NCBI RefSeq assembly: GCF_026745355.1
Contig: NC_079208.1
Coordinates: forward strand, 15,425,417-15,489,416
Direction of reading: 5' to 3'
Length of the DNA stretch: 64,000 bases
DNA from: Beta vulgaris subsp. vulgaris
Lineage: Eukaryota; Streptophyta; Magnoliopsida; Caryophyllales; Amaranthaceae
The translations under genes and the position numbers were made by a program. Shown here one piece after another: positions 33,232-44,434 of the stretch; positions within the stretch are counted from its first letter, which is position 1, and each line of letters starts with the position of its first letter. Below the pieces are notes generated by a model. It had not been told where the DNA came from and did not search any database. It saw nothing but the letters and a program-made list of their open reading frames with translations.

Positions 33232-35351
33232 ATGACTACTCAAGAAATGACCAGTGGACCCAGAGGATCAAGGTTGCCAAAGTTCAATGGAACCAACTAT
33301 CCTTGGTGGAAAAAATTGCATGAGAAATCTGATCATTGGCACAGACTATGAGTGCTAGATGATCATCAAGAATGGACCAAGGAAGGTGGCTAACAATTCA
33401 GATGGAACAAGAAGAAGGAGAGTGAGTACACTACTACAGATCTGAAGACTTCGAGAAGAATGCAAAGGCCATGTCACTACTTCAACAAGGTATTGCTGAT
33501 AATGAGGTAAGCCGTATATTAGCATGCTCTACTGCTAAGGAAATATGGGAAACCTTAGAATTAGCCTATGAAGGCACTAGTGAAGTCAGGAGATCTAAAG
33601 TTGATATGCTTATGTCTAAATATGAAACTTTTATATGAACCGAGATGAAAATATAAGAGATATGTTTACTCGTTTCATGACAATTATCAATGAACTTAAA
33701 TCTCTTGGAAAAGACTTTACTAATGAAGATTTGGTGAGAAAGATCTTGAGAAGTTTGACAGGTAAATGGCTGCCCAAGGTGACTGCTATTCAGGAGGCTA
33801 AGGATCTAACGAATTGTCCATGAACAACTTATTGGGTCATTAATGACTCATGAGATGTTGGTGGATTCAAAGGAGGAAAGACAACCAAAAGTCGTGGGTT
33901 AGCTTTGAAAGGTGAGGAAAATGATGAAGATCTCGATGAGATTGGCTCATGGCTAAGAGGTTTGAGAGGAGTCTTAGAACGCAGTTCAAGGGGAAGTCTT
34001 GGAAGAACGAGGGCAACTTGAAGAAGACCATTTCAGCACTGGTTGCTTCAAATGTGGAGAAACTGGACACATGATAAGGATTGTCCACATGGAAGAATGA
34101 TAAAGGAGGACAGAGAGAGAAGAAAATGACTAAGAGGGCTATGCTAGCCGCCTGGGGTGATTCTGATTCAGGTGGTGAAAGCGGAAGATGAAGCCCTAAT
34201 GTGTGTGACTGCACTGATTGGAGACATAGACCAAAGCAACCAGTTTAGGAAAAAAGGCACATGTTTCATGGCAGGAAGCAGCTCTTCCGACGAAGAACAG
34301 TAACTATTTATAATATGCAAGAACAAATGAGATATTGTGATAGAGATGAGTTACTAAGTTTTATTGATTCTGCTATTGAACAAAATGTTAAAGGTAATGC
34401 TTCTTATAAAGCTAACAAAAAGAAGTTGAGAGAGGTAACTCGAAACTTAGACCTAAGTGAAAGTCGTTCTGCTGAACTTGAACTTATTTACAGAACTGAA
34501 AGAAAAAATTTCAGAGCTTGAAATAAGTTTGGATCAGAAGATATTGAGCTTGAGATGCTAAGACCTCAATCAGTTTTTCAAAAATGCTTTTTATCAAAAC
34601 AATGATAGAGGATTTAGTAAACTCAAGGAGGTGAAGTTGAAGGTATATTTTCGAGTTACTCAAACAGAAAAGCTTTACTTTAGAACATTCTGATTTAATT
34701 TTGGCTCATAATTATCTGATTGATGATGTGGAAGAATTGTTCAATGAGTATGTGGATTTGAAAGCTTCTTTTGCTAGCACAAGTGGTCCTAGTGTTAATG
34801 TTGAAGACTTAAGTTTGGAATAGGAAGGTAAGATATGTGATCTTCAATCCGAAATATACGAACTAAGAAAAGGCAAGAACATTGCGACCACTTCTGAATC
34901 AGATCCAGAACTGGTTTCAAAACTTAAGGATGAGCTTCATAAGGGAAAGTTGGATCTTACCATTGCTGCAGAATTTAATGAAGCTCAACTTAAGAAACTT
35001 GAAACCAAGGAACATGATTTGAGTGACTGCTTGAGACAGATGAACAGGTTGCTCGATACTCAGAGTATTTTAAACATTCTAACCTCACAATCTGGTAATT
35101 CTGAGAGGTTTGGATTAGGGTATTCTGGAACCAGTTCCCCACAGCCACCAAAGTTGGGAAGAGATGAGACTTGGATTTATGAATTCAAGAGAGGTAAGTA
35201 CGTGTTTGCAAAGGACATGCACGTAGTTACCTACTGTGGTAAGAATGGTCATGTTATTAATACTTGTTGGACTAAGCAAAAACATGATAAAAGAAACCAG
35301 TCTCACGTTCACAATTCCCATTATCAGAAGGGTCACACACAATTGGTCTAA
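33232..35351 (+). pseudogene. SIRE-like gag with zinc knuckles and coiled coil
   Basis: Starts at ATG 33232 (MTTQEMTSGP). The N-terminal gag domain shows LPKFNGTNYPWWK, then EDFEKNAKAMSLLQQGIADN, KEIWETLELAYEGTSEVR, MFTRFMTIINELKSLGK and VRKILRSLTGKWLPKVTAIQ. A CCHC knuckle CFKCGETGHM begins at about 34044, broken by a shift before its last Cys. An acidic/Ser region (SSSSDEE) leads to long Lys/Glu-rich coiled-coil-like stretches (34320-35090). A second knuckle at about 35226 reads YCGKNGHVINTC and has lost its first Cys. At least six shifts or stops break the gene. Long gags with a coiled coil are normal for SIRE-type elements. Confidence 0.78.
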
Positions 35352-35479
35352 CAATGGAAAACATGATAAAACAAAGAAGACCAATGTAAAACAAATATAG
35401 GTTAGAAAGGACAGAGTCAAACCAGTTTACAAGGACAAGGAACCCAAGAAAATCTGGGTTCCTAAAACTAAACCTTGAT

Positions 35480-35818
35480 TTGTTCGTGCAGGTTAGAGTG
35501 AGAGCAAAGCCATACTGGTATTTGGACAGTGGTTGCTCGAGACACATGTCAGGAGATAAAAGTCAATTTCTCTCACTCGTAGCCTATGAAGGAGGAAGTG
35601 TCACCTTTGAAGACAATATCAAAGGTTTGATTAAAGGTATAGGTAAAGTTGGTACCACACTTTTTCAAGCTATTGATGATGTTTACTTTGTAGAAGGTTT
35701 GAAACATAACCTCTTGAGCATTTCTCAACTATGTGACAAAGGAAACCATGTTGAATTTGAAACCAATCTTTGTCATATAGTCAACACTGAAACAAGGGAA
35801 CTGGTCTGCCAGGGATAA
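35480..35818 (+). pseudogene. SIRE-like aspartic protease
   Basis: The sequence KPYWYLDSGCSRHMSGD carries the copia protease active site D-S-G, followed by SVTFEDNIKGLIKGIGKVG and LKHNLLSISQLCDKG, both standard copia protease blocks. The frame ends at a stop after RELVCQG, where intact elements continue into the integrase. It would cleave Gag-Pol. Confidence 0.85.
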
Positions 35819-35819
35819 G

Positions 35820-37236
35820 AGACTTGGACATGTAAGTTTTTCTTTGCTCAATAAACTGAGATCTCAAGACTTGGTGACAGGTTTACCTAACATCAAGTTT
35901 GCTGCAGATCATATTTGTCATGAATGTGCTAAATGTAAACATGTCAATTCCTCTTTTCAGCCAAAGAAGTTTGTAAGAACAACTAGACCTTTCGAACTTG
36001 TACACATGAACTTGTGTGGGCCCATGCGTGTGCAAAGTCGAAATGGTCATAGTTATGTGTTTGTGTTAGTTGATGATTATTCTCGTTTCAATTGGACAAT
36101 CTTTTTGAAGTTTAAAAATGAAACCTTTGAAGAATTTGAAATTCTGGTAAAACAGGTCCAAAACAAGATTAGTCATCAACTGGTCTCTATCCGGTCTGAT
36201 CATGGTTTTGAATTTTACAATCTCAACTTCGTAACCTACTGTAATGATCATGTTGTATCTCACAATTTTTCAGCTCCTAGAACTCCACAACAAAATGGAG
36301 TGGTTGAAAGGAAAAATCGCACTCTAGAAGAAATGGCAAGAACAATGCTTTTAGAGAGTGGTCTTCCTCGAAACTTCTGGGCTGAGGCTGTGAGTACTGC
36401 GTGTTATATTTTGAATAGGGTAATGTTGAGACCGTTACTAAATAAAACACCTTATGAGCTCCTTAGGGGAAGAAAACCAAACATTGTACATTTACGTATT
36501 TTTGGTAGAGGTGATCAAACATGGCCCGGCCCGCTGGCCCGGCCCGGCCCGGCCCGTTTTTGGGCCGGGTTTGGGCAGAATTTTTCGGCCGCGGGCCGGG
36601 CCGGGCCCGGCCCGGTCATTTTTTTTTTGTTTTTGGGCGGGCTTTGGGCAAGCTAAAAACGACTTTTTAGTCTATTTTTTGGCCCGGCCCGTTTTGGCCC
36701 GCAAAAGCCCGCTAAGCCCGGCCCGAAATAGCGGGCTTTGGACACAAAATTCGGCCCGAATTTAGGCCCGGCCCGGCCCGGCCCGGCCAATGGGCAAATT
36801 TTTTTGGCCGCGGCCCGGCCCGAACCCGGCCCGGCCCGGCCCATGATCACCTCTAATTTTTGGGTGCAAATATTTTATACACAATGATGGTAAATCAAGT
36901 TTGGACAAGTTTGATCCTAGGAGTGATGAGGCTGTTTTCGTTGGATACTCTTCACACAGCAAGGCATACAGAGTTTTCGATAAAAGAACCTTGTGTATTG
37001 AAGAAAGTATCCATGTCTTGTCTGATGAGACTAACATGTTCAGCAAGCATGTGCAGGTTGAAGATGCTGATGAATTCGAAATTGGTATGCTGAGCTTTAC
37101 AGGAGCTAAGGATGAAGAAGATGCTGAACCAGGCTCACCACACAACTCTCATAGAGAGGAAGAGTCTGGTCCAGCACAGAATCAGGTAGCTCAAGAGGTA
37201 AGGGAAGGAGATATACTTAGATGCTCAATCACATGA
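35820..37236 (+). pseudogene. SIRE-like integrase, split by a hAT MITE
   Basis: The zinc-binding part has RLGHVSFSLLNKL and CHECAKCKHVNSSF. The core has PFELVHMNLCGPM (first catalytic Asp replaced by Asn), YVFVLVDDYSRF, then IRSDHGFEF (second Asp) and NGVVERKNRTLEEMARTML (Glu). FWAEAVSTACYILNRV and KTPYELLRGRKPN follow. At 36506 a 350-bp MITE interrupts the frame; removing it and one 8-bp duplication rejoins LRIFG with CKYFIHN, DEAVFVGYSSHSKAYRVF and IEESIHVLSDE. The D-to-N change at the first catalytic position predicts an inactive enzyme even without the insertion. Confidence 0.83.
36506..36855. mobile_element. hAT-type MITE with GGCCCGGCCC repeats
   Basis: Perfect 8-bp duplication ATTTTTGG at 36498-36505 and 36856-36863. 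Inverted termini are TAGAGGTGATCA / TGATCACCTCTA. The 350-bp interior is dominated by GGCCCGGCCC and its complement in both arms, so it can fold extensively. Eight-base duplications are the hAT hallmark. Non-coding; the frames through it are repeat artefacts. Confidence 0.9.
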
Positions 37237-37258
37237 AGATGATGCAGATGAGACCACT

Positions 37259-37945
37259 ATGGAAACTGGTTCACCTGCTCAAAACAACAAGAGACAGGGG
37301 GAACCAGTAGAAACAGGTTCAACATTAGAAGGCACAAATGCAAACTTTGATATGAACAAATCTTTTAAGTACAAGTCCTCTCACCCCACTGATCTAATCA
37401 TTAGTGATATTAACAAGGGGGAGCAGACAAGGAACTCTATTTTGCAAAACTTTTGTGCATTCTATTCCTTCTTATCAAATGTTGAACCTACTGACTATAA
37501 GGTTGCTCTAACATATCCAGATTGGGTTCTAGCCATGCAAGATGAACTCAATCAGTTTGAGAGAAATCAAGTATGGCATCTTGAACCCAGGACGGAGAAC
37601 ATGTCTGTTATTGGAACTAAATGGGTGTTCAGGAACAAATTGGACGATTCAGGAATTATAGTCAGAAACAAAGCTAGGCTAGTGGTTCAAGGGTTTAATC
37701 AACAAGAAGGAATTGATTATGATGAAACCTCCAGGCTTGAAGCTATCAGGATATTAATTGCATTTGCTGCTCAAATGAACTTTAAACTCTTTCAAATGGA
37801 CGTTAAGACAACCTTTCTTAATGGTTATTTGAAAGAAGATGTTTATGTAAAGCAACCCCCTGGTTTTGAGGATAGTGACTTGCCAAATCATGTTTTTAAA
37901 CTCGACAAAGCTCTTTATGGTCTCAACAAGCTCCTAGAGCATTAG
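37259..37945 (+). pseudogene. SIRE-like reverse transcriptase, N-terminal part
   Basis: After a polar linker the RT domain starts at [20 protein letters not shown], then [15 protein letters not shown] and [20 protein letters not shown]. Here the usual FAPVA is missing, so [17 protein letters not shown] is shortened. [27 protein letters not shown] and [10 protein letters not shown] follow. The frame stops at 37945 in what should be ALYGLKQAPRAWYERL; the next segment continues after the stop. It would synthesise cDNA. Confidence 0.85.
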
Positions 37946-39001
37946 TATGAGAGACTTTCCAGTTTTCTTTTAGAAAATGGCTATAAGAGAGGATTAGTTG
38001 ACAAGACACTATTCTTGAAAGAAAGGGGAACTGATCTGTTAGTGGTCCAAATATATGTTGATGATATTTTGTTCGGAGCTACTAACCCTGATTTGTGTAA
38101 TGAGTTTGCAGATTTGATGAAGAGCGAATTTGAGATGAGTATGATGGGAGAACTTGGATTCTTCCTTGGGCTTCAAATCAAGCAAACCAAAGATGGAATC
38201 ATGATCTATCAACAGAAATACCTCAAGGAGCTGCTGAAGAGGTATGGTCTGCAAGATAGCAAGTCCTATGAAACACCTATTCCAACTTCTACAAAATTGA
38301 GCCTTGATGAGAAGGGAAAGGATGTTTAGGGCAAGCTATACAGAGGTATGATTGGCTCATTGCTTCACTTAACAGCTAGTAGGCCAGATATAGTGTTTTC
38401 AGTAGGGTTGTGTGCGAGATTTCAAAGCAACCCTAAAGAATCTCACCTAAAGGCTGTTAAAAGGATTATGAGATATCTCAATGGTACTGATGATATGTGT
38501 TTGTGGTATCCAAAGGGCAGCAACATGAGCCTCATTGGATACACAGATGCTGACTTTGTTGGTTTTATTGTGGACAGGCGGAGTACTTCTGGAATGGCCC
38601 ACTTCTTAGGTTCTTGTCTCATTTCATGGGGATCTAAGAAACAAAATTCTGTAGCCTTATCCACAGCTGAGTCTGAGTACATTGCTGCTGCTTTGTGCTG
38701 TGCTCAATACTTGTGGATAAAGTCACAACTAAAGGATTTTGGGGTCTGTTGCGGAAGTGTTCCTATTTTATGTGATAACACAAGTGCAATCAATATTTCG
38801 AAAAATCCTGTTCAGCATTCTAAAACCAAGCATAGTGAGATTAGGCATCATTTTCTAAGGGACAATGTTGAAAAAGGTAATGTTGAGTTGGAGTTTTGCA
38901 GGTCAGAAGATCAACTAGCTGACATATTTACAAAAGCTTTGAGCAAAGAAGTGTTCATCAGGCTTCGTACCTTGTTAGGTATGATTAAGATTAGACAATG
39001 A
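37946..39001 (+). pseudogene. SIRE-like reverse transcriptase C-terminal part and RNase H
   Basis: Begins YERLSSFLLENGYKRG and keeps the catalytic box QIYVDDILFGATN at about 38050-38085, then FEMSMMGELGFFLGLQIKQT and QKYLKELLKRYG. A TAG at 38327-38329 interrupts before GKLYRGMIGSLLHLTASRPD. RNase H follows: GYTDADFVG, RRSTSGMAHFLGSCLISWGS, KKQNSVALSTAESEYIAA, then CDNTSAINISKNPV and EIRHHFLRDNVEKGNVEL, ending SEDQLADIFTKALS. Apart from the stop this is the best-preserved part of pol. Confidence 0.87.
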
Positions 39002-39898
39002 GCTCTTAGGTCTTGACTTGTCCCTTTGGCTAGTCAAATGATGTTAATTTGTGTATATATCTCTTTTTCTTTTGTACATTTTTCTTTTGCTTTTCAGGGC
39101 TTACAAAGTTCTTATGCGATGCTGAATTGATCATCTTAGTACTTGGGTACTTAAGCATAAGTCTCAAAAAAGGTAAGTTGGCACAGACCAGTTGCAGACC
39201 ACTTGTGAACCAGATTCTTGAGGTGGTTATTCTCTGAATATTTTCAAATTTCAAATTTGGAAAATAAATGATGTGATGGTTGTAATTAAGGCAACTGCAG
39301 TTTGCGGGGTTGATTATTTTCTTGTCATCTTATATATATTCTTGCATGTGATCATACTTTCCTTATTTCTTTCTTACTCTCTTTGATCACATATTTTCCT
39401 GATATTCTTTTCCTTTCTTTGCTTATATTCTCTCGATCTAACCCTAATTCCTTTTCTACTTCCTTCTTTCTCGAATTCTTGAAACACAAATTGTTCAAGT
39501 TTTCTTTTCTTGTTCTTAAGTGCTCAAAACAGAGTGAATTCAGTCACATCATGTCAAAAAGGAGGAGTACTAGGTTGGTAGAAAAGGAGGTTGAAGAATC
39601 TCCAGAAATTGAAACTAAGAAAACAAAGGAAGTGGCTAAACTAGTGGAGAAATTAAAGAAGAAGGAAGGTGCTGATGTTGAGGGGGAAGTTACTAAGAAG
39701 GAGAGTGTTTAGGCTGTTGCTAGCAAGGGCACAAGGGTAAAGATGGTTGCTAGGAAGGGTGCTGAAACTTCCAAAGGCCAGGGGATTGAGCAGGAACCAA
39801 AACCAAACCAGTTCCCAGCTGACAAAAAGAGGAAGCTGCCTGCTATTGTTGCTGCAGAGGGTTCTAAACTCAAGAAAAGTAAGTTTATCACTCCCGAG

Positions 39899-40555
39899 TA
39901 GGGATGACAATCCAGTCCGAATCCGACCCTAGTCCGCTCCAATCTGAAGGAAAAAATCCGAGTTGACTCTGAAAAAAAAGTAATCCGACTCCGACGCCGT
40001 TTAAAAAATCCGACTCCGAGTCGGAGGAGGGTCGAAGTAGGATCTCATAAAATAATCCTCCGACTTTGAGTCAATCAGTCCTTTTTTCTTATTTATGTAA
40101 TGTATTATTTATGTATAATCTGACTTCGATTTTTAAGCCAATTGTATTATATAGGATTTTCCCATAGAAAAAATAATTGTTAAAAATAATAGTAATAATT
40201 AGATTATTTGTACCATAAAGATTTTCATATGATGATTAGAATAAATTGTAATGATCAAATTATTGTATTATAGAAGACTATTCTATTGTAAAAAATTGGA
40301 AGAAAAATAAGTCGGATCAGGTTCGGAGTCGGATGTTCGGATTTTAAGTCGGATGTTCGGATTTTAAGTCGGATGTTCGGATTTTAAGTCGGATGTCCGG
40401 ATTTTAAGTCGGGTCGGATCTCGGAGTCGGATGTTTGGATTTTCAAAGTCGGGTGTCGGAGTCGGAGTCGGACTCAGATTTAAAATCCGACTTTCTGTAG
40501 GGTCGGAGTCGGATTATGCATAATCCGGTCCAAGTCCGACTTGTTGCCAATCCTA
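39899..40555. mobile_element. hAT-type MITE in the extra ORF
   Basis: Perfect 8-bp duplication CTCCCGAG (39891-39898 and 40556-40563). Termini TAGGGATGACAA and (inverted) TAGGATTGGCAA are imperfect inverted repeats. The interior is rich in TCCGA / TCGGA words on both arms and includes the 20-bp array at about 40332-40430. No coding capacity. Confidence 0.85.
40332..40430. repeat. 20-bp tandem repeat in the hAT MITE
   Basis: AAGTCGGATGTTCGGATTTT repeated about four times almost identically, then decaying into GTCGGGTCGGA variants. Confidence 0.85.
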
Positions 40556-41302
40556 CTCCCGAGCCTTTGTATAATTTGAGGGATATGTCTATTCTGGTTG
40601 GTTTTTCTGTTGCAAAGAGTTGGGTTGATCAGAAATTCTTGCATAAGGTTAAGGAAGCTTTAGAATTTCAGAAATGGTCTATTTCGTTTGCAAAACAACT
40701 TGATGTGTTTATGCCCTTTGTTGAGGAATTTTATGAACACCTGCATACTAAGGACGATGGGTCCTACTTTGCTTTTGTTAACGGCACTCCCATTAATTTA
40801 TCTGAGAAGATTTTGGCTGAAATTCTCAAAGTCCCAAACAATGGACTTGATGTGTCCTCAAGGGAGAACTGGCCCACAGTTTATAGGTTAAAAGGGCATG
40901 ACATATGCAGGTGGTGTTCTGAAAATGAAGAATGAAGCAAAGGGTGATGCAGCTGGTGCAGGGACCAGTACGAAATCAGTTCAGGCCACTCATGCTTTGG
41001 TCAAGCAGTTGAGCGAGCAGAATCAGATGATGCAGAACATGATGAACATTGTTACTGAGTTGTGTTTTGCAGGAATCGTACAAGAGGGTTGAGGTTCGCC
41101 TTGACAGAGCTGACATTCAGTCAAGAAAGGATTCTGAAGAAAAGGAAGAGTCATCCCATGCGGCTGGTGATGAAGATGATGATGAACTGGTTTCTGAGGA
41201 GAAAGAAGAATAGGAGGAGGAAGAAAATGAAGAAGATGTTTCAGAGAATCTTGAGGAGGAAGAAGATGATGGGACTGAAAACGACTCTGGAGCTGATTGA
41301 TT

Positions 41303-42102
41303 TCTTCTCTTTTTCTTCTTATTCTTTTTTGCTGCTAACCCCTCTCTTTTATTGAACTTTATATCTGGTTACCCCTCTTCCCAAATTACAACAATATTTG
41401 CTCTTATGTTGTTTGGTCTACTACTGGTCTGTAATAACTATTATTTAGGACTTGTCGCTTTTGGTGCTTTGTAGGAACAATGGTAGCATCAGCATCCCTA
41501 GTATGCTGTTTGAGCTGCCTATTTAGCATGAACTTCATATAATTGTTAGTTTAACTACTGGTTGTGTGTTGCTATTTGTTAATTTGTTTGTTTCCTTGAT
41601 CTATTTTGATGATGCCAAAAGGGGGAAGCAGGTGTGAACTTCTGTGATCTTTTCCACCTAATCTTAGGGGGAAGCAGGTCTGGTGTTACAACCTGTGTGT
41701 GTTGCAGCAACTAGAGCAAGGCTGAGTGCCTTGTTAGAGGTGACAGACCAGAAGTGGTCTGGAAGTGAGTGTATTCAAAGCACTTTACTTCTTTTCACCC
41801 TAATGGCTTAGAAATAAGTTTGAACAACTACTGATGTTCTTCTTGCGAATGCATGTTTAAGTCTAAGAGCTCTGAGTCTAATTAGTATTTTCCTATGGTA
41901 CTTAGAAACTCTTTCTTAAACTGCTGTTAGTTAGTTGTGAACTGGTGTACTTGTAAATGATGCTTAATCTGCAGGAACAGTACGAGACCAGTGCCTTGAG
42001 TTCTTATCGTAAGAATTCAAATTGTTTGAAAAAGTTCTCAAAACTAATGATATTATTTGTAGGGGGCACTTCAGGATTTGTCATCATCAAAAAGGGGGAA
42101 TT
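41303..42102 (+). other. 3' non-coding region and polypurine tract of the SIRE-like element
   Basis: No ORF. Two GGGGGAAGCAGG-type repeats lie near 41623 and 41668. The stretch ends TCATCAAAAAGGGGGAATT immediately before the LTR start, the expected polypurine primer for plus-strand synthesis. Confidence 0.7.
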
Positions 42103-43271
42103 TGTTGAGTTCCCTGTTTTGAGTTTTGAGTGATGACAAACCACATTGAACTATTATATTGCATGCATGTTTCTGTTTACATGTGTAGGTGCCAAAGTAC
42201 GAGTTCAATGGATAGAAAGATGAAGCTTGTGAAGCCAAGTCTTGAAGAATTGCATGAAGACCAAGATCATGTTGTAGCATTTAGGTCTTAGATGCAATGT
42301 AAGTGGTATAAAGGTGTTGATGCACAATGAAGGTTTGAAACTAGAGAGATGAGTTAGTTGTGGATGACAAGAAACCTCGGTTACTTGTCATACACAACTA
42401 CAAGTAAACTTGGTTGATTGGAACAGTCTGGGAATAGATCTGAACCAGTCCTCTAGGGTTTATTTCATGCATTCGTATTTTAGGAAAGTTTTCTTTCCGC
42501 GCAAAATTGATTTTCAAAATACACGGATGCATGGTTTGTTGTGTGAGCAATATTTCTTTAGTATGGTAAGTGTGTTATATGATATTATACTGATTTTATT
42601 TGATATCAAATAAAATCAGTGAGTATATTTTCCTTGGAATAATTTCCATACTTCCGAGGAAAATATACTCTCATAATATCATGTAACATTTACTTACCAA
42701 AGGCTTATTTAAGGAGTTCTGCTAGCACACAAACGGGGGGGCTTTTGCACGTATATTTTCAGAATACTCTAAGCAAAAGCATTATCTCTCTCTCAAGCTC
42801 TCAAACCTAGCATAAACCCTAATATTACATAGATCTTAAAGTACTCTCATTCTAAGCGTATTTAGGCTGTTTGTTTCTGAGAGAAAAACTGGTTGTATTT
42901 GAGCATTCTGTGAGTTCAGTTTGCTGGGGAAGTTGATCGGGGATCAACTTCATTTGACCCATCATAGTTAGTGGTTGGGTCGAACTTATATAGGTGGAAG
43001 TTAGGGAATCATCTTGTGCATAGGTGCATAAGTGATTGAGTGTAATTCTTTTGTTATTCTGAGTTGATTAATAAAAGAGTGAGTGAGTGAGTGGAGGACG
43101 TAGACTTATTAGAAGTCGAACCTCGTTAAATCCTGGTGTTGTTTATTCATCGCTTTTATTTCCGCTGCTAGAGAATTGTTCCTTTACTGTTCTTACTATA
43201 ATCGAAAAATCTACAACATTCGGACAAACACTCAGTTCCCCCCCCCCCTCTTGAGTGTCACTTGCACTTCA
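42103..43271 (+). repeat. 3' LTR of the SIRE-like copia
   Basis: 1169 bp, TGTTGAGTTCCC to CTTGCACTTCA, followed by the TGACT duplication. It is the fuller of the two LTRs and retains both blocks deleted from the 5' LTR. Confidence 0.87.
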
Positions 43272-43276
43272 TGACT

Positions 43277-43968
43277 TTTTCATTGCTCTTGATTACTGGA
43301 GAATTACTTGGGTTTGGTAAAGAAATAAGAGAAAAATGGTTTAAAAACAATAATTCAAAAGCGGATTAGTAATCCCAAAAGGTGAGATGTCGAGCCATTG
43401 TAAAAAACAGAGTGATATTGATCAATTGTTCAAATAAAAGATCTTGGAAAAGCAAATTAAAAAGCCTGAAAGCAAAGTATCGATTACTCCTTTGAGAACA
43501 ATGAGTGGCAAGTGTTATGTCATATGAAAAGGAACGATCCTTGTACGGGTCTAAGTGCTAATGTACAGGAAAGAAAGGGTGAATCAATTAGAACAGTAAT
43601 CAAGTTGGACTAAAGTACCTCGTATTCAAATGTCAATGCACTTGCACTTGAGCACCTAGATTACTTATGAGATTAAACTATTTAATTCTCAAGATTGTTG
43701 GAGTATGAATGTTCTATTGTTATAAATGTTCTATTGTGTTCCTAGCATGCTAACCTAACATTATAATGCTTTTCAGGACTTACAAGTTAATATTTTTTTT
43801 TTTAAAAAAAAAATATTTTAGTCTACTATCATGCTTCTTAATTTCATCTCTTTTGAGGTTTGGTTAGTAACTAATATCTTGTTTTATGATACACTTGGTT
43901 TAATAATGTTATTTTGCTCGAGGTCGGCCAAACACTAAATGTGGAGTAGTTTAATTAGCTCATCATAT
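43277..43968 (+). other. Continuation of the Athila-like 3' region
   Basis: Non-coding, AT-rich. Together with 31887-32233 it is what the SIRE-like copia split. A T-run/A-run pair at 43792-43813 could fold back. No gene seen. Confidence 0.45.
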
Positions 43969-44434
43969 TGCATATATTTTACCCCTATATGTTAGTTATC
44001 CGAATATATATATTTTTATCTAAATACGGGTTTTTCGGGTGACTTTTATTATTACGTATTTATTTCTTTTAGTTATTAATTATTTTCACCTATTGAGCTG
44101 TATTAGTTTTTATGTTATGATAATAGGTAATTAGTTCATGAAATAAGAAAGTATGGTCCCAAATAAACAACCCAAGTCAAAGATACAAAGAAATAAGAGC
44201 TCAAGCCCATTTAATAACACAAGTCAAATATACCAAGTAAGCTACAAGATAGCACTAAAGGGTTATAACTTTTGAAATTAGTATCATCTAAAAGATAAGA
44301 GAAATAAAGCAATACTCGGAGTTCAAATTTATTTCCTTTGATATCCTATCATTAGTTAGGATAAAATCTCCTCAATTCCACTCTAAAGAAAGGAGTATCG
44401 AACGAGAAACACATTCACACAAGCAATAGATTTA

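Larger units (their letters stand above)
39551..41302 (+). pseudogene. Extra 3' ORF of the SIRE-like element (plant transposon protein-like domain)
   Basis: A sense-strand gene between pol and the 3' LTR. Start ATG 39551 (MSKRRSTRLVEKEV); residues 1-115 are Lys/Glu-rich, with a stop at 39710. A 657-bp MITE splits it at 39899; removing it and one 8-bp duplication joins KKSKFIT to PEPLYNLRDMSILVGF. The central part has FAKQLDVFMPFVEEFYEHLH, YFAFVNGTPINLSEKILAEI and LKVPNNGLD. I recognise this as similar to the putative plant transposon protein domain (Pfam Transposase_32), found in many plant retroelement ORFs. After a frame change near 40910 come a Gln/Met coiled-coil-like stretch and an acidic Glu/Asp tail ending GTENDSGAD. 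No enzymatic function is known; it is in the place of the env-like ORF of SIRE elements but shows no clear signal peptide. Confidence 0.65.
32239..43271 (+). mobile_element. SIRE/Maximus-like copia retrotransposon with extra 3' ORF
   Basis: An 11.0-kb element with LTRs at 32239-33212 and 42103-43271, flanked by the 5-bp duplication TGACT (32234-32238 and 43272-43276). Inside, in copia order, are gag, protease, integrase, RT and RNase H, then an extra ORF (39551-41302) and a long 3' region with a purine tract AAAAAGGGGGAATT just before the 3' LTR. Large size, long gag and a gene between pol and the 3' LTR fit the SIRE/Maximus lineage. Frameshifts and stops are moderate. Two hAT MITEs inserted later. 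It sits in the Athila-like element's 3' region. Confidence 0.85.

Noticed and set aside
36454..37145. Gly/Pro/Arg/Ala-rich ORFs on both strands over the GGCCCGGCCC region
   Set aside because: Translation of a GC-rich MITE with perfect 8-bp target duplication, not a collagen-like or disordered protein.
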